In this document: positions 1 through 6,686 of the stretch, one piece after another
Layout: the number at the start of each line of letters is the position of its first letter
How positions within the stretch are numbered: position 1 is the first letter of the stretch
From: Bacteroidales bacterium
GTDB taxonomy: Bacteria > Bacteroidota > Bacteroidia > Bacteroidales > UBA932
Assembly: GCA_017614795.1 (NCBI GenBank)
Contig: JAGABD010000049.1
Span: 1 to 7,543, forward strand
Length of the DNA: 7,543 nt
Direction: 5' to 3'
Program-made: the position numbers and the translations under genes
The notes under the pieces: generated by a model
Databases searched by the model: none
Told to the model about the DNA's origin: nothing
The model's input: only the letters and a program-made list of their open reading frames with translations

Positions 1-220
1 CCACGCCGTTGATGGACTCTTCCAGCGGCACCACGACGCTCTTCTGGGTGGTCTCGGCCGATGCTCCCGTGAAGCGGGAGATGACGCTGACCGTAGGCGG
101 GGCGATGTCCGGGAAGCGCTCGAGCGGCAGCTGCACCAGCGCTATGAGGCCCACGATGAGGATGAGCACTGAAATGACGCCCGAAAGAATGGGGCGGTCT
201 ATGAAGCTCCGGATATTCAT
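1..220 (-). CDS. RND (HAE1/AcrB-type) efflux pump inner-membrane permease, N-terminal 73 residues only
   Basis: This is the start of a proton-driven multidrug/hydrophobe exporter of the inner membrane, which would work with the adaptor encoded just upstream. Seen: the first residues MNIRSFIDRPILSGVI are typical of the cytoplasmic start of AcrB/MexB-like proteins. A hydrophobic TM1 follows at about residues 12-31, then LPLERFPDIAPPTVSV (31-46), matching the 'YPxIAPPxV' hallmark of the first porter-domain strand. The segment TGASAETTQKSVVVPLEE (51-68) and INGV (70-73) match the conserved 'PGA-A-TV...VE--ING' stretch. The ATG (220-218) overlaps the adaptor stop as ATGA, so translation is probably coupled. 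The rest (family length about 1,000-1,050 residues) lies beyond the left edge. Substrate cannot be inferred. Family assignment is firm. Confidence 0.93.
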   Translation of the reverse strand, partial: MNIRSFIDRPILSGVISVLILIVGLIALVQLPLERFPDIAPPTVSVISRFTGASAETTQKSVVVPLEESINGV

Positions 221-1329
221 TCAGATGCCTCCTCCGTGCTGATGAGAGTGCCTTCGCGGATGAGTCCCGCTCCTTCCGCCACTATAGTCTCTCCCACTTC
301 GAGGCCGGATTCCACAATATAGTCGGTGCCGTTGTTGAGAGCGAGCACCTTGATTTCGGCGGATTCCGCCTTGCCGTCCACGACCTTGTAGACGAACACC
401 TTCTCCTGGATTTCGAAGGTCGCGGTCTGAGGAATGGCTATGCAGCCCTTGCGGGTGACGGGAATGACCAGCGTCGCGCTGGCTCCGCTGCGAAGGATGC
501 GTTCCTTGTTGGGGAAGCAGGCCCTGACGCGGACCGAACCCGTGCTCTGGTCGATGACGCCGCTCACAGCGTCGATGCGTCCCGAAGTGCCGTAGGCGCG
601 GCCGTTGCTCAGGATCAGCTGCACGTCTGGCATTCCCGCGAGGAACTTCTCCTGGCTGCCGTACTGGCTCATAAGGTCGAGTATCTGGTTCTCGGATAGC
701 GAGAAGTAGACATAGACGTAGCTGTCGTCGGAAACCGTGACCAGAGGGCTGGAGATGCTGCTGCTCACCAGAGCGCCCACGCGGTAGGATGTCATGCTGG
801 CGACGCCGTTCACGGGGCTCTTCACAACCGTGTAGGACAGGTTGTTGTGGGCCGTGGTCATCTGGGCCTTGGCCTGCGCGTAAGCCGCCTGCGCCTCGGC
901 AAGCGCGTTCTGGGCCGTCTGGAGTTCATATCCGGAAATGACGTCCTTCTCGAACAGCTGCTTGTTGCTGTCGGCGGTGAGCTTCGCGGTCTTCAGTTTG
1001 GCTTCTGCGCTCTTCACGTTGGCGTCCGCCACCTCGACGGCCGCCTGGTAGGGCACCTGGTCGAGCACGAACAGAGTCTGTCCCTTGCTCACCTTGTCGC
1101 CTTCGTTGAAGCATATCTTGGTGATGGTTCCGCTAACCTGCGGGCGGATTTCCACGAGCTGGCGTCCTTCCAGCGTAGCGGCGTATCGAGTCTGGAGCGT
1201 CTGGTCGGAGAGCGCCACCTTCACCGTGCGGTAATGCGCGGGCGCCTTTCCTCCCTGCGATGCGCCCTGCTTGCACGCGGGCGCGAGAGCGAGGGCCAGG
1301 ATCAATGCGATTGCTGATTTTCCGGTCAT
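217..1329 (-). CDS. RND efflux pump periplasmic adaptor (membrane fusion protein), lipoprotein
   Basis: This 370-residue membrane fusion protein bridges an RND permease to an outer-membrane channel across the periplasm. Seen: a hydrophobic signal (5-18) ends at APAC, with C19 the probable lipidated cysteine; this is a slightly non-canonical lipobox with Pro at -2. The first lipoyl half is at about 59-90 (EIRPQVSGTI, then GDKVSKGQTLFVLD). An Ala/Lys/Gln-rich helical hairpin spans about 92-162. The second lipoyl half is YTVVKSPVNGVAS (166-178), followed by the beta-barrel (about 200-292) and a membrane-proximal domain (about 296-365). Length and domain order match AcrA/MexA-type adaptors. The start lies 1 bp after the methyltransferase stop and the end overlaps the permease start by 4 bp. 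No TetR-type regulator or promoter of its own is visible upstream, so it probably depends on read-through from the upstream genes. Confidence 0.95.
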   Translation of the reverse strand: MTGKSAIALILALALAPACKQGASQGGKAPAHYRTVKVALSDQTLQTRYAATLEGRQLVEIRPQVSGTITKICFNEGDKVSKGQTLFVLDQVPYQAAVEVADANVKSAEAKLKTAKLTADSNKQLFEKDVISGYELQTAQNALAEAQAAYAQAKAQMTTAHNNLSYTVVKSPVNGVASMTSYRVGALVSSSISSPLVTVSDDSYVYVYFSLSENQILDLMSQYGSQEKFLAGMPDVQLILSNGRAYGTSGRIDAVSGVIDQSTGSVRVRACFPNKERILRSGASATLVIPVTRKGCIAIPQTATFEIQEKVFVYKVVDGKAESAEIKVLALNNGTDYIVESGLEVGETIVAEGAGLIREGTLISTEEASE

Positions 1330-1330
1330 A

Positions 1331-2527
1331 TTATTCTACGTATAGCAAAAGCCCCTTGAGGTACTCCCCTTCGGGGTGATAGATGTTCACTGCGTGGTCG
1401 CAGGGCTGGCACATCCTGTCGAGAATGCGCACGCTCCTGCCTGTCTGGGCCGCCGCGGAGAAGACCGCCAGCGCGAAGGCCTCCTTGTCCACCACCTGCG
1501 AGCAGGAGAAGGTGAACACGAGCCCTCCGGGAGCCACCTTGGAGATGGCCGCGGCATTCAGCCGCTGATAGGCGCGAAGCGCGTTCTGAAGCGCCCCGCG
1601 GTGCTTTGCGAATGCGGGAGGATCGACTATTATGAGATCGTAGCGACCGTCTTCGCATTCGTGTCCGAGATATTCTATGGCGTCCGCGCAGATTTCCCCG
1701 TGGGAATCGGGCGCGAAGCCGTTCAGTTCCATATTCTTTCCCACCAGGGAGATGGCTTTGGCGGAGCTGTCTACGCTGTCCACGTGAGTCGCGCCACCCG
1801 CGAGCGCATATACGGAAAAGCCTCCGGTGTAGCAGAAGAGGTTGAGCACGTTCTTGCCGGCCGCGTACTTTTCCACCAGAGCGCGGTTCTCCCTCTGGTC
1901 GAGGAAGAAGCCTGTCTTCTGGCCTTCGGTGAAGTCCACGAGGAACTTGTGGCCGTTCTCCAGAACCGCCTGCGGGCCGGGTTTGTAGCGGGGAGCCTGC
2001 CAGATGAAGCCGTCCACAAGCTCGAGTCCCGCCTTGAAGGGCGCGGTGCCGCTGCTCTTGTCGTAAACCGCCTTCAGGCCCTTTCCGAACACCTTCTGAA
2101 GCGCTTCGCAGATCTTTGCCTTGGCGCGGAACATTCCCACCGAGTGGGCCTGCATGACCGCCACGCCGTCGTACCAGTCTATGATGAGCCCCGGCAGGCC
2201 GTCGCCTTCGCCGTGGACTAACCTGAAGCAATTCGTTTTCTTGGATTTCCAAAGCCCGCAGGCTTTTCTGGCATTCAGCGCGGCGGACAAGGCTTCCTCC
2301 CAGAAGGTCGGAAGAAGGGGGTCTCCAGCGAAGCTCAGGACCCGTACCGCTATGCTGCCGACCTGCCAGTGGCCCGCGGCGAGCGGCTCTCCTTCGGCCG
2401 AAAACACGAAAACCACATCCCCTTCGGCGGGGCTGCCGTCCACGCGTGCCACCGCCCCCGAGAAAACCCAGGGGTGAAAGCGTCGGAGCGAAGCGTCACG
2501 CCCCTTCTTGAGGTATACCTTGGTCAT
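1331..2527 (-). CDS. rlmI: Class I SAM-dependent rRNA (cytosine-C5) methyltransferase, RlmI/YccW type with PUA domain
   Basis: E. coli RlmI makes m5C1962 in 23S rRNA; this 398-residue protein has nearly the same length and layout. Seen: an N-terminal PUA domain (about 1-75, with YLKKG and HPWVFSGAV), an EEHEE-like linker region (about 76-195, including DGLPGLIIDWYDG at 109-121), then the Rossmann methyltransferase domain. Key motifs are GQKTGFFLDQR (202-212), SAM motif I VLNLFCYTGGFSVY (227-240), VDPPAFAK (301-308), FSCS with C342, and a C-terminal CDHAVNIYHPEGEYLKG (376-392). I chose the ATG at 2527 because PUA homology begins there. The same frame is open back to 2605, but that extension is only an Arg/Lys-rich shadow of the exonuclease tail. 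The first 32 bp overlap the exonuclease gene. Exact nucleotide specificity is inferred from the family. Confidence 0.92.
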   Translation of the reverse strand: MTKVYLKKGRDASLRRFHPWVFSGAVARVDGSPAEGDVVFVFSAEGEPLAAGHWQVGSIAVRVLSFAGDPLLPTFWEEALSAALNARKACGLWKSKKTNCFRLVHGEGDGLPGLIIDWYDGVAVMQAHSVGMFRAKAKICEALQKVFGKGLKAVYDKSSGTAPFKAGLELVDGFIWQAPRYKPGPQAVLENGHKFLVDFTEGQKTGFFLDQRENRALVEKYAAGKNVLNLFCYTGGFSVYALAGGATHVDSVDSSAKAISLVGKNMELNGFAPDSHGEICADAIEYLGHECEDGRYDLIIVDPPAFAKHRGALQNALRAYQRLNAAAISKVAPGGLVFTFSCSQVVDKEAFALAVFSAAAQTGRSVRILDRMCQPCDHAVNIYHPEGEYLKGLLLYVE

Positions 2528-3272
2528 CTTTCTTTTTCTTCTTCTTTTTGCGTCTGCGGGCCTTGCGCCTTTCCGCCGCCTCCTGTCTGCGCTTTTCTTC
2601 CGCAAGACGGGCTTCTTCGCGCCTCTGCGCCGCGCGCTTAATCGCCTCGAGCTGCTCCGGCGGCATCATCTCCTCCCTGGTAAGAGGGTGCTTCTCGTTC
2701 TCAAGAAGCTTCAGGTACATCTCCCTGCATATCCAGGCGTCGGTGGCCGCGTACTTCTTCTGGCCCTCGCCGAGCGTTTCGGCCTCCCAGTTGGAGAGCT
2801 GCTCCTTCTTGGAGATGCGCACCCCGAGGATTATCGCCGCCATCTTCTTGACGGACTTCTCGTTGATTCCCCACTCCCAGGCAATCTTCTGCAGGTCCAC
2901 GAAACCCCGCTCCTTGAACGGCGCGAGATGCTGCAAGCCGTGCACGTCGTCGAGCGAAGCGGCGCCCACCTTTATTATGTTCGGGTTGGACAGAAGCGCG
3001 CAAAGGCGTCTGCGCATACCCAGTTTCTGCACTCTGAACAGGAAGGCCTTGTCCGGACCGGAAAGCTGAAGCAGTGCGGTTCCGTTATTGTGCTGGCCGG
3101 GGCCGAAGCAGGGCCTGGACTCGGTGTCGAAACCGATGACCTTCTGTCTTTTCAAATAAATCATCGCCTTGGTGAAATCCCAACCCGGGCGGCTTATGAC
3201 GTGGATTTCTCCCGGAAACGACACCAATTCCAGCGCCTCTATCTCCTCCGGAAGAATGGTTTTCTTGAACAT
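2496..3272 (-). CDS. DEDDy-family 3'-5' exonuclease domain protein with lysine-rich C-terminal tail
   Basis: This cytoplasmic nuclease of 258 residues belongs to the RNase D/WRN-exonuclease (DnaQ-like) superfamily. Seen: motif Exo I is IGFDTE with D49 and E51. Exo II is KVGAASLDDVHGL with D109 as the likely metal ligand (D108 is the alternative). Exo III is YAATDAW with Y174 and D178, the DEDDy pattern. All four acidic ligands are therefore present. After the fold, residues from about 197 form an acidic/basic charged helix and then a very basic end with seven lysines in a row (242-248), a likely nucleic-acid or ribosome contact. Homologues in Bacteroidota are typically annotated only as '3'-5' exonuclease'. 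The ATG directly abuts the upstream lipoprotein stop (0 bp), and the 3' end overlaps the methyltransferase, so RNA rather than DNA may be the substrate; that is inference from context. Confidence 0.9.
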   Translation of the reverse strand: MFKKTILPEEIEALELVSFPGEIHVISRPGWDFTKAMIYLKRQKVIGFDTESRPCFGPGQHNNGTALLQLSGPDKAFLFRVQKLGMRRRLCALLSNPNIIKVGAASLDDVHGLQHLAPFKERGFVDLQKIAWEWGINEKSVKKMAAIILGVRISKKEQLSNWEAETLGEGQKKYAATDAWICREMYLKLLENEKHPLTREEMMPPEQLEAIKRAAQRREEARLAEEKRRQEAAERRKARRRKKKKKKKDDQGIPQEGA

Positions 3273-4241
3273 CTACCTGCTTAAGTATTTAGTGTTGTAC
3301 TGCAGAATCTTATCTTCAGCAGCCATATATTCCATCGATACCGGCCAGGCCACCCTGTGGGTGAAGAGATTGCCCGAACGCATAGCCCTGAAGCACTCTT
3401 CCGCTCCCCTTGCGGCGAGATCCACCACGGGGATGGGCTTGACGTTCTCGTATATCTCGCGGGCGTCCAGCGCCGGATTGTCTATGAGGAGAAGGTCGAC
3501 CGGCTGCGTCAGGACCGCGGTCACGCTGCTGTCGGCGCTGACTATGCAGGCAGCCGAATCCAGGCCGTGCTTTGCGCCGAGGTATTCGACATATCCCCTG
3601 TAGGCGTCGCCCGAAGCATAGTCTTCGGTGGTGAGCACCGCAATCTTCACTCTGCCCTTCCTACCCTTGAAGAACGGTTCCAGCACGCTCCTGAGGGGGC
3701 ATACGACCGGAATCTTCGCATTGAATGTAGTGAGGAGCGTATCGATGTCGGCCGCTCCGAAGGCCGCGTTGGGCGATGCGAGAAGCACTACCTTGGCGAC
3801 GGGCTTGACGTCCAGTCCTTCGTTGTCGTAAGGGCTTACAAAACAGACGCTGTCCATAGCCTGGATAACGCCTCTCACCGCGGCCGTGCGCAGTTCTTCC
3901 TGCGTGGCGGCTTCGGGAGCCATATCGTATATGGCGCAGATCGTTTCACCCGCGAAATCGGGAAGTCCGTCGGGGCCGGGATTGCCGGTGACGTTGTCGA
4001 AATATTCGAAGCGGAGAAGGTTCTTCATAGCCCTTACCGCCGGGGCGTAGGGACCCGCCACGTAGATGGCTCCGTCCCTGGCAGGATTGCCGTATCCGGC
4101 AAGTATGTCGCGGGCCGAAGCTTCTTCGCCCGAAATGATATCCTGTACGTATTTGAGCGCGGCTCCTTCTTCCTGCCCGCCTCGCGCGCACGACGCAAGC
4201 GCGAGCGTCGCGGCCGCAATCAATAAATATGTAGGTTTCAT
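3273..4241 (-). CDS. Uncharacterised exported lipoprotein, first gene of the minus-strand operon
   Basis: I do not recognise a named family. Seen in 322 residues: Lys at position 2, a hydrophobic stretch (5-16) and a canonical lipobox LASC with C18 as lipidation site, so it should be exported and anchored in a membrane. The frame is open further upstream (to 4340), but the signal peptide fixes the start at 4241. The mature part looks like two alpha/beta halves: strand-like segments GAIYVAG (57-63) and KVVLLASP (150-157) in the first, then VKIAVLTTEDY (198-208), VDLLLIDNP (248-256) and PIPVVDLA (269-276) in the second. This alternation suggests a two-lobed Rossmann-like fold such as a type I periplasmic-binding protein, but no signature proves it. 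AVRAMKNLLRFEYFDN (68-83) is a helix-then-strand unit. Strong basic or coiled-coil tails are absent. Its stop touches the exonuclease start, implying co-expression. Confidence 0.85.
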   Translation of the reverse strand: MKPTYLLIAAATLALASCARGGQEEGAALKYVQDIISGEEASARDILAGYGNPARDGAIYVAGPYAPAVRAMKNLLRFEYFDNVTGNPGPDGLPDFAGETICAIYDMAPEAATQEELRTAAVRGVIQAMDSVCFVSPYDNEGLDVKPVAKVVLLASPNAAFGAADIDTLLTTFNAKIPVVCPLRSVLEPFFKGRKGRVKIAVLTTEDYASGDAYRGYVEYLGAKHGLDSAACIVSADSSVTAVLTQPVDLLLIDNPALDAREIYENVKPIPVVDLAARGAEECFRAMRSGNLFTHRVAWPVSMEYMAAEDKILQYNTKYLSR

Positions 4242-4246
4242 CTCTA

Positions 4247-4254
4247 CAAAGATA
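4247..4254 (-). promoter_or_regulatory. Bacteroidota-type -7 promoter element for the minus-strand lipoprotein/efflux operon
   Basis: Read on the minus strand this is TATCTTTG, an exact match to the Bacteroidota primary sigma -7 consensus TAnnTTTG. If the box ends near -4, transcription would begin around 4243, only about two bases before the ATG at 4241. No convincing -33 TTTG/TTG element is seen at the expected distance. The motif match is direct; its use as a promoter is inference. Confidence 0.6.
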
Positions 4255-4265
4255 GGAAATTTCGC

Positions 4266-4273
4266 TATCTTTG
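4266..4273 (+). promoter_or_regulatory. Bacteroidota-type -7 promoter element for the aminotransferase-peptidase-pssA operon
   Basis: TATCTTTG matches the TAnnTTTG -7 consensus exactly. Predicted transcription start is near 4277, giving a leader of about five bases before the ATG at 4282, too short for a Shine-Dalgarno sequence. The -33 position (around 4244) shows no TTTG. If the real translation start were the in-frame ATG at 4312, the leader would instead be about 35 bases. Confidence 0.6.
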
Positions 4274-4281
4274 TCCCGATT

Positions 4282-5478
4282 ATGCCGAAAATTTCACACA
4301 CCGCGGAGATAATGCCGGAGTCCGCAATCCGGATGCTCACGCCCTATGCCGACCAGGCCAAAGCCGACGGCATCAAAGTGTATCACCTGAACATCGGAGC
4401 GCCCGACATCAAGTCCCCCGCAGGAGCCGCGGAAGCGGTGGCCGGATTCAAGTTCGACCATCTCCCCTATTCCAATTCAGCGGGCACCTACGCTCTGCGC
4501 AGGGCGATCATCGAAAAGTACTACAAGCCCAACGGAATCGAATTCGAACTCGAGGACCTGCTGGTCACCGTGGCGGGCAGCGAAGCCCTCACGATGGTGT
4601 TCCAGGCCGCCTGCGACCCGGGCGACGAGGTGCTCATCATGGAGCCCTTCTACTGCAACTACAACACTTTCGCCCTGATGAACAGGGTGAAGATAGTGGC
4701 CGTGCACACCGACATCAAGGACGGTTTCCGCCTTCCTTCTGCCGAAGCCATCGAGAAGCACATCTCCTCCCGCACCAAGGCCATCCTCATCTGCAACCCC
4801 TCGAACCCCACGGGCACCCTCTATACCAAGAAGGATATGCTGGCGCTTGGAGAGATCTGCCGCAGGCACGACATCTTCCTCATCAGCGACGAGGCGTACC
4901 GCGAATTCTGCTATACGAGCGAACCTTATTTCTCGGCGATGCAGATACCGGGAATGTCGCAGAACGTGATTCTGGTGGATTCCGCCAGCAAGCGCTACAA
5001 CCTCTGCGGAGCGCGCATCGGATGCATCATCTCGCACAACCGCGACGTGATGAAGCTCATCACCAAGATAGCGCAGGCGCGCCTCTGCCCTCCCGTCCTC
5101 GGGCAGGTTGCGACATACGGGGCCCTGAGCGCCGACAAGGAGTATTTCGCCGCAGTGCGCAAGGAATATATCGCCCGCAGGGACTTCACCATCAAGGCTC
5201 TCAACGAGATGCCGGGAGTGTATTCCCCCACCCCGCAGGGCGCCTTCTACACGGTGGCGGAACTGCCCGTGCGCAACGCCACCGACTTCTGCAAGTGGCT
5301 TCTGACCGACTTCCATCCCGACGGCGAGACCGTCATGGTGACTCCGGCGGAACCTTTCTACCGCACCCGCGGCGAAGGCCGCAGGCAGGTGCGCATCGCC
5401 TATGTGCTTGAAATCCCCGAGCTCAAGAAAGCGCTGGAGATTCTCGCCAAAGGCCTCAAAGTGTATAACAGCAAATAA
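4282..5478 (+). CDS. Pyridoxal-phosphate-dependent aminotransferase, class I/II fold (aspartate-aminotransferase-like)
   Basis: This cytosolic fold-type I enzyme of 398 residues transfers amino groups between an amino acid and a 2-oxo acid. Seen: the substrate-binding start YHLNIGAPD (34-42), the PLP-phosphate-binding loop at VAGSEAL (97-103), and CNPSNPTGTLY (171-181) with the conserved Asn that contacts the PLP ring oxygen. D203 in ISDEAY pairs with the PLP ring nitrogen, K237 in DSASKRYNLCGARIG is the Schiff-base lysine, and R371 in VRIAYV binds the substrate carboxylate. All expected catalytic residues are present and length is normal. The family is broad (aspartate, alanine, aromatic substrates), so the substrate is not assigned. 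I chose the ATG at 4282; homologues usually have a short segment before the 'MPESAIRML' stretch, whose Met (4312) is the alternative start. It opens the plus-strand operon. Confidence 0.93.
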   Translation: MPKISHTAEIMPESAIRMLTPYADQAKADGIKVYHLNIGAPDIKSPAGAAEAVAGFKFDHLPYSNSAGTYALRRAIIEKYYKPNGIEFELEDLLVTVAGSEALTMVFQAACDPGDEVLIMEPFYCNYNTFALMNRVKIVAVHTDIKDGFRLPSAEAIEKHISSRTKAILICNPSNPTGTLYTKKDMLALGEICRRHDIFLISDEAYREFCYTSEPYFSAMQIPGMSQNVILVDSASKRYNLCGARIGCIISHNRDVMKLITKIAQARLCPPVLGQVATYGALSADKEYFAAVRKEYIARRDFTIKALNEMPGVYSPTPQGAFYTVAELPVRNATDFCKWLLTDFHPDGETVMVTPAEPFYRTRGEGRRQVRIAYVLEIPELKKALEILAKGLKVYNSK

Positions 5479-5486
5479 CGTACAGT

Positions 5487-6686
5487 ATGAAGAAGATAAT
5501 CATAGTCGCCGTGGCGCTGCTGGCCGCAGGCATCGCGCTGAACGCTCAGCGCAAAGACAAGATCAAGTTCCCCGAGTATACCTTCACGGCGGACCTCCAG
5601 CTGCCCATCACTCCGGTGAAGAACCAGTACAAGAGCGGCACCTGCTGGGCGTTTTCCGCGCTTGGTTTCGTGGAGTCAGAAGTGATCCGCATCAACAATA
5701 TCAAGGACACCGCGAAGTATCCCGATTTCTCTCAGATGTACGTGGTGCACAAGTCGTATTCCGAGAGGGCCGACAAGTTCGTGCGCGTGGAGGGCAACCT
5801 CGCTTTCGGAGCCGGTTCCGAGGCCGACGACGTGCTGCATATTATTGAAGATTACGGACTTATGCCACAGAGCGCCTATTCCGGGATGAACTACGGCACC
5901 GAGCTTCCCGAGCAGGCCGAGATGGACGCCGTCCTCCGCGCCTACGTGAAGGCCATCGCATCTTCCCGAGGCAAGCTCACCACCGCTTGGAAAGCCGGCT
6001 TCGACGGCATCCTGAAGGCATATCTCGGCGAGATTCCCGAGGAGTTCACGGTGGACGGTGTGAAGTACACCCCCGCATCCTACCGCGACGCCCTCAAGTT
6101 CAAACCAGCGGACTATGTGACGCTCACCTCCTTCACCCATCATCCTTTCTACACCAGGTTCGCGGTGGAGGTTGCCGACAACTGGCGCGGCGACGAGGCC
6201 TGGAACGTCCCCGTCAATGAGCTGATGGCCGCCCTCGACAACGCCCTCAAGAACGGCTACACGGTAGCCTGGGGCGCCGACGTGAGCGAACCCGGCTTCA
6301 CCCGCGACGGCCTGGCCATTCTCGTCGACCTCAAGGAATGGGAGAAGAAGAATCCCGGTTCCGACCAGGAGAAATGGGTCGGCAAGGACAATGCCCCCAA
6401 GCCCGCCATCGAGGCTCCCAACGAGATTGTTCCCGACCAGGAGTACCGCCAGAAGGGCTTCGACAACAAGAGCATCACCGACGACCACGGAATGCAGATA
6501 TTCGGCATCGCCCACGACCAGTTCGGACGCAAGTTCTATATGGTAAAGAATTCCTGGGGCGTGACCGGCCGCTACAAGGGCATATGGTACGCTTCGGAGA
6601 ATTACGTGAAGGGACAGACCCTCGATTTCCTGATGCATAAGGACGCGCTGCCCAAGGACGTCAGGAAGAAACTTGGAATCAAGTGA
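5487..6686 (+). CDS. Exported papain-fold cysteine peptidase, family C1B (bleomycin hydrolase / aminopeptidase C type)
   Basis: This is a 399-residue thiol peptidase. Seen: a signal peptide (KK at 2-3, hydrophobic 4-18, likely cleavage after LNA at residue 20), so the mature enzyme should be periplasmic or secreted rather than cytosolic like classic bleomycin hydrolase/PepC. Catalytic residues are complete: oxyanion Q47 and nucleophile C53 in VKNQYKSGTCWAFS, H334 in DDHGMQIFGIA, and N355 in VKNSWG. The Q-to-C spacing (6) and H-to-N spacing (21) fit the C1B pattern. A large insertion between C53 and H334, including TLTSFTHHPFYTRF (212-225) and VPVNELMAALDNALKNGYTVAWGADVSE in its second half, matches the C1B layout rather than plain papain. 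The protein ends at DALPKDVRKKLGIK, without the C-terminal arm common in cytosolic relatives. It follows the aminotransferase by 8 bp and overlaps the pssA start. Confidence 0.92.
   Translation: MKKIIIVAVALLAAGIALNAQRKDKIKFPEYTFTADLQLPITPVKNQYKSGTCWAFSALGFVESEVIRINNIKDTAKYPDFSQMYVVHKSYSERADKFVRVEGNLAFGAGSEADDVLHIIEDYGLMPQSAYSGMNYGTELPEQAEMDAVLRAYVKAIASSRGKLTTAWKAGFDGILKAYLGEIPEEFTVDGVKYTPASYRDALKFKPADYVTLTSFTHHPFYTRFAVEVADNWRGDEAWNVPVNELMAALDNALKNGYTVAWGADVSEPGFTRDGLAILVDLKEWEKKNPGSDQEKWVGKDNAPKPAIEAPNEIVPDQEYRQKGFDNKSITDDHGMQIFGIAHDQFGRKFYMVKNSWGVTGRYKGIWYASENYVKGQTLDFLMHKDALPKDVRKKLGIK

Larger units (their letters stand above)
4246..4274. repeat. 10-bp perfect inverted repeat spanning the divergent promoter region
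   Basis: ACAAAGATAG (4246-4255) and CTATCTTTGT (4265-4274) are exact reverse complements separated by nine bases. Eight of those nine form the smaller palindrome GAAATTTC (4256-4263). The arms contain the two -7 boxes, so the symmetry follows partly from having two facing promoters, but the match runs beyond the box and across the centre. It could equally be an operator for a dimeric regulator acting on both operons. Confidence 0.8.

Noticed and set aside
1376..2221. 281-residue plus-strand open frame antisense to the methyltransferase
   Set aside because: The minus strand carries unmistakable PUA and SAM motifs; the antisense translation has no coherent domain.
2528..2560. Programmed -1 frameshift at the A-rich lysine tract
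   Set aside because: Neither AAAAAG site is preceded by the A needed for a perfect A-AAA-AAG heptamer, and a -1 slip would not enter the methyltransferase frame, which is +1.
2528..2605. N-terminal extension of the methyltransferase (26 extra residues from the ATG at 2605)
   Set aside because: The extension is an Arg/Lys-rich out-of-frame reading of the exonuclease tail, while family homology begins at MTKVYLKKG (2527).
3357..4226. 289-residue plus-strand open frame antisense to the lipoprotein gene
   Set aside because: It mirrors a gene with a clear signal peptide and lipobox; the antisense product shows no recognisable motif. Long antisense frames are expected in GC-rich coding DNA.
3273..4241. 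Lipoprotein as a glutamate/aspartate racemase
   Set aside because: The alternating alpha/beta segments and two cysteines (C181, C232) suggested it, but the conserved cysteine-loop motifs of the racemases are absent and the protein is exported.
4066..4281. N-terminal extension of the aminotransferase upstream of 4282
   Set aside because: It would run through the coding start of the divergent lipoprotein and both promoter boxes, and the translated residues do not resemble the aminotransferase family.
5676..6638. 320-residue minus-strand open frame opposite the C1B peptidase
   Set aside because: The plus strand has all four catalytic residues of a C1B peptidase; the opposite frame is a codon-bias shadow.
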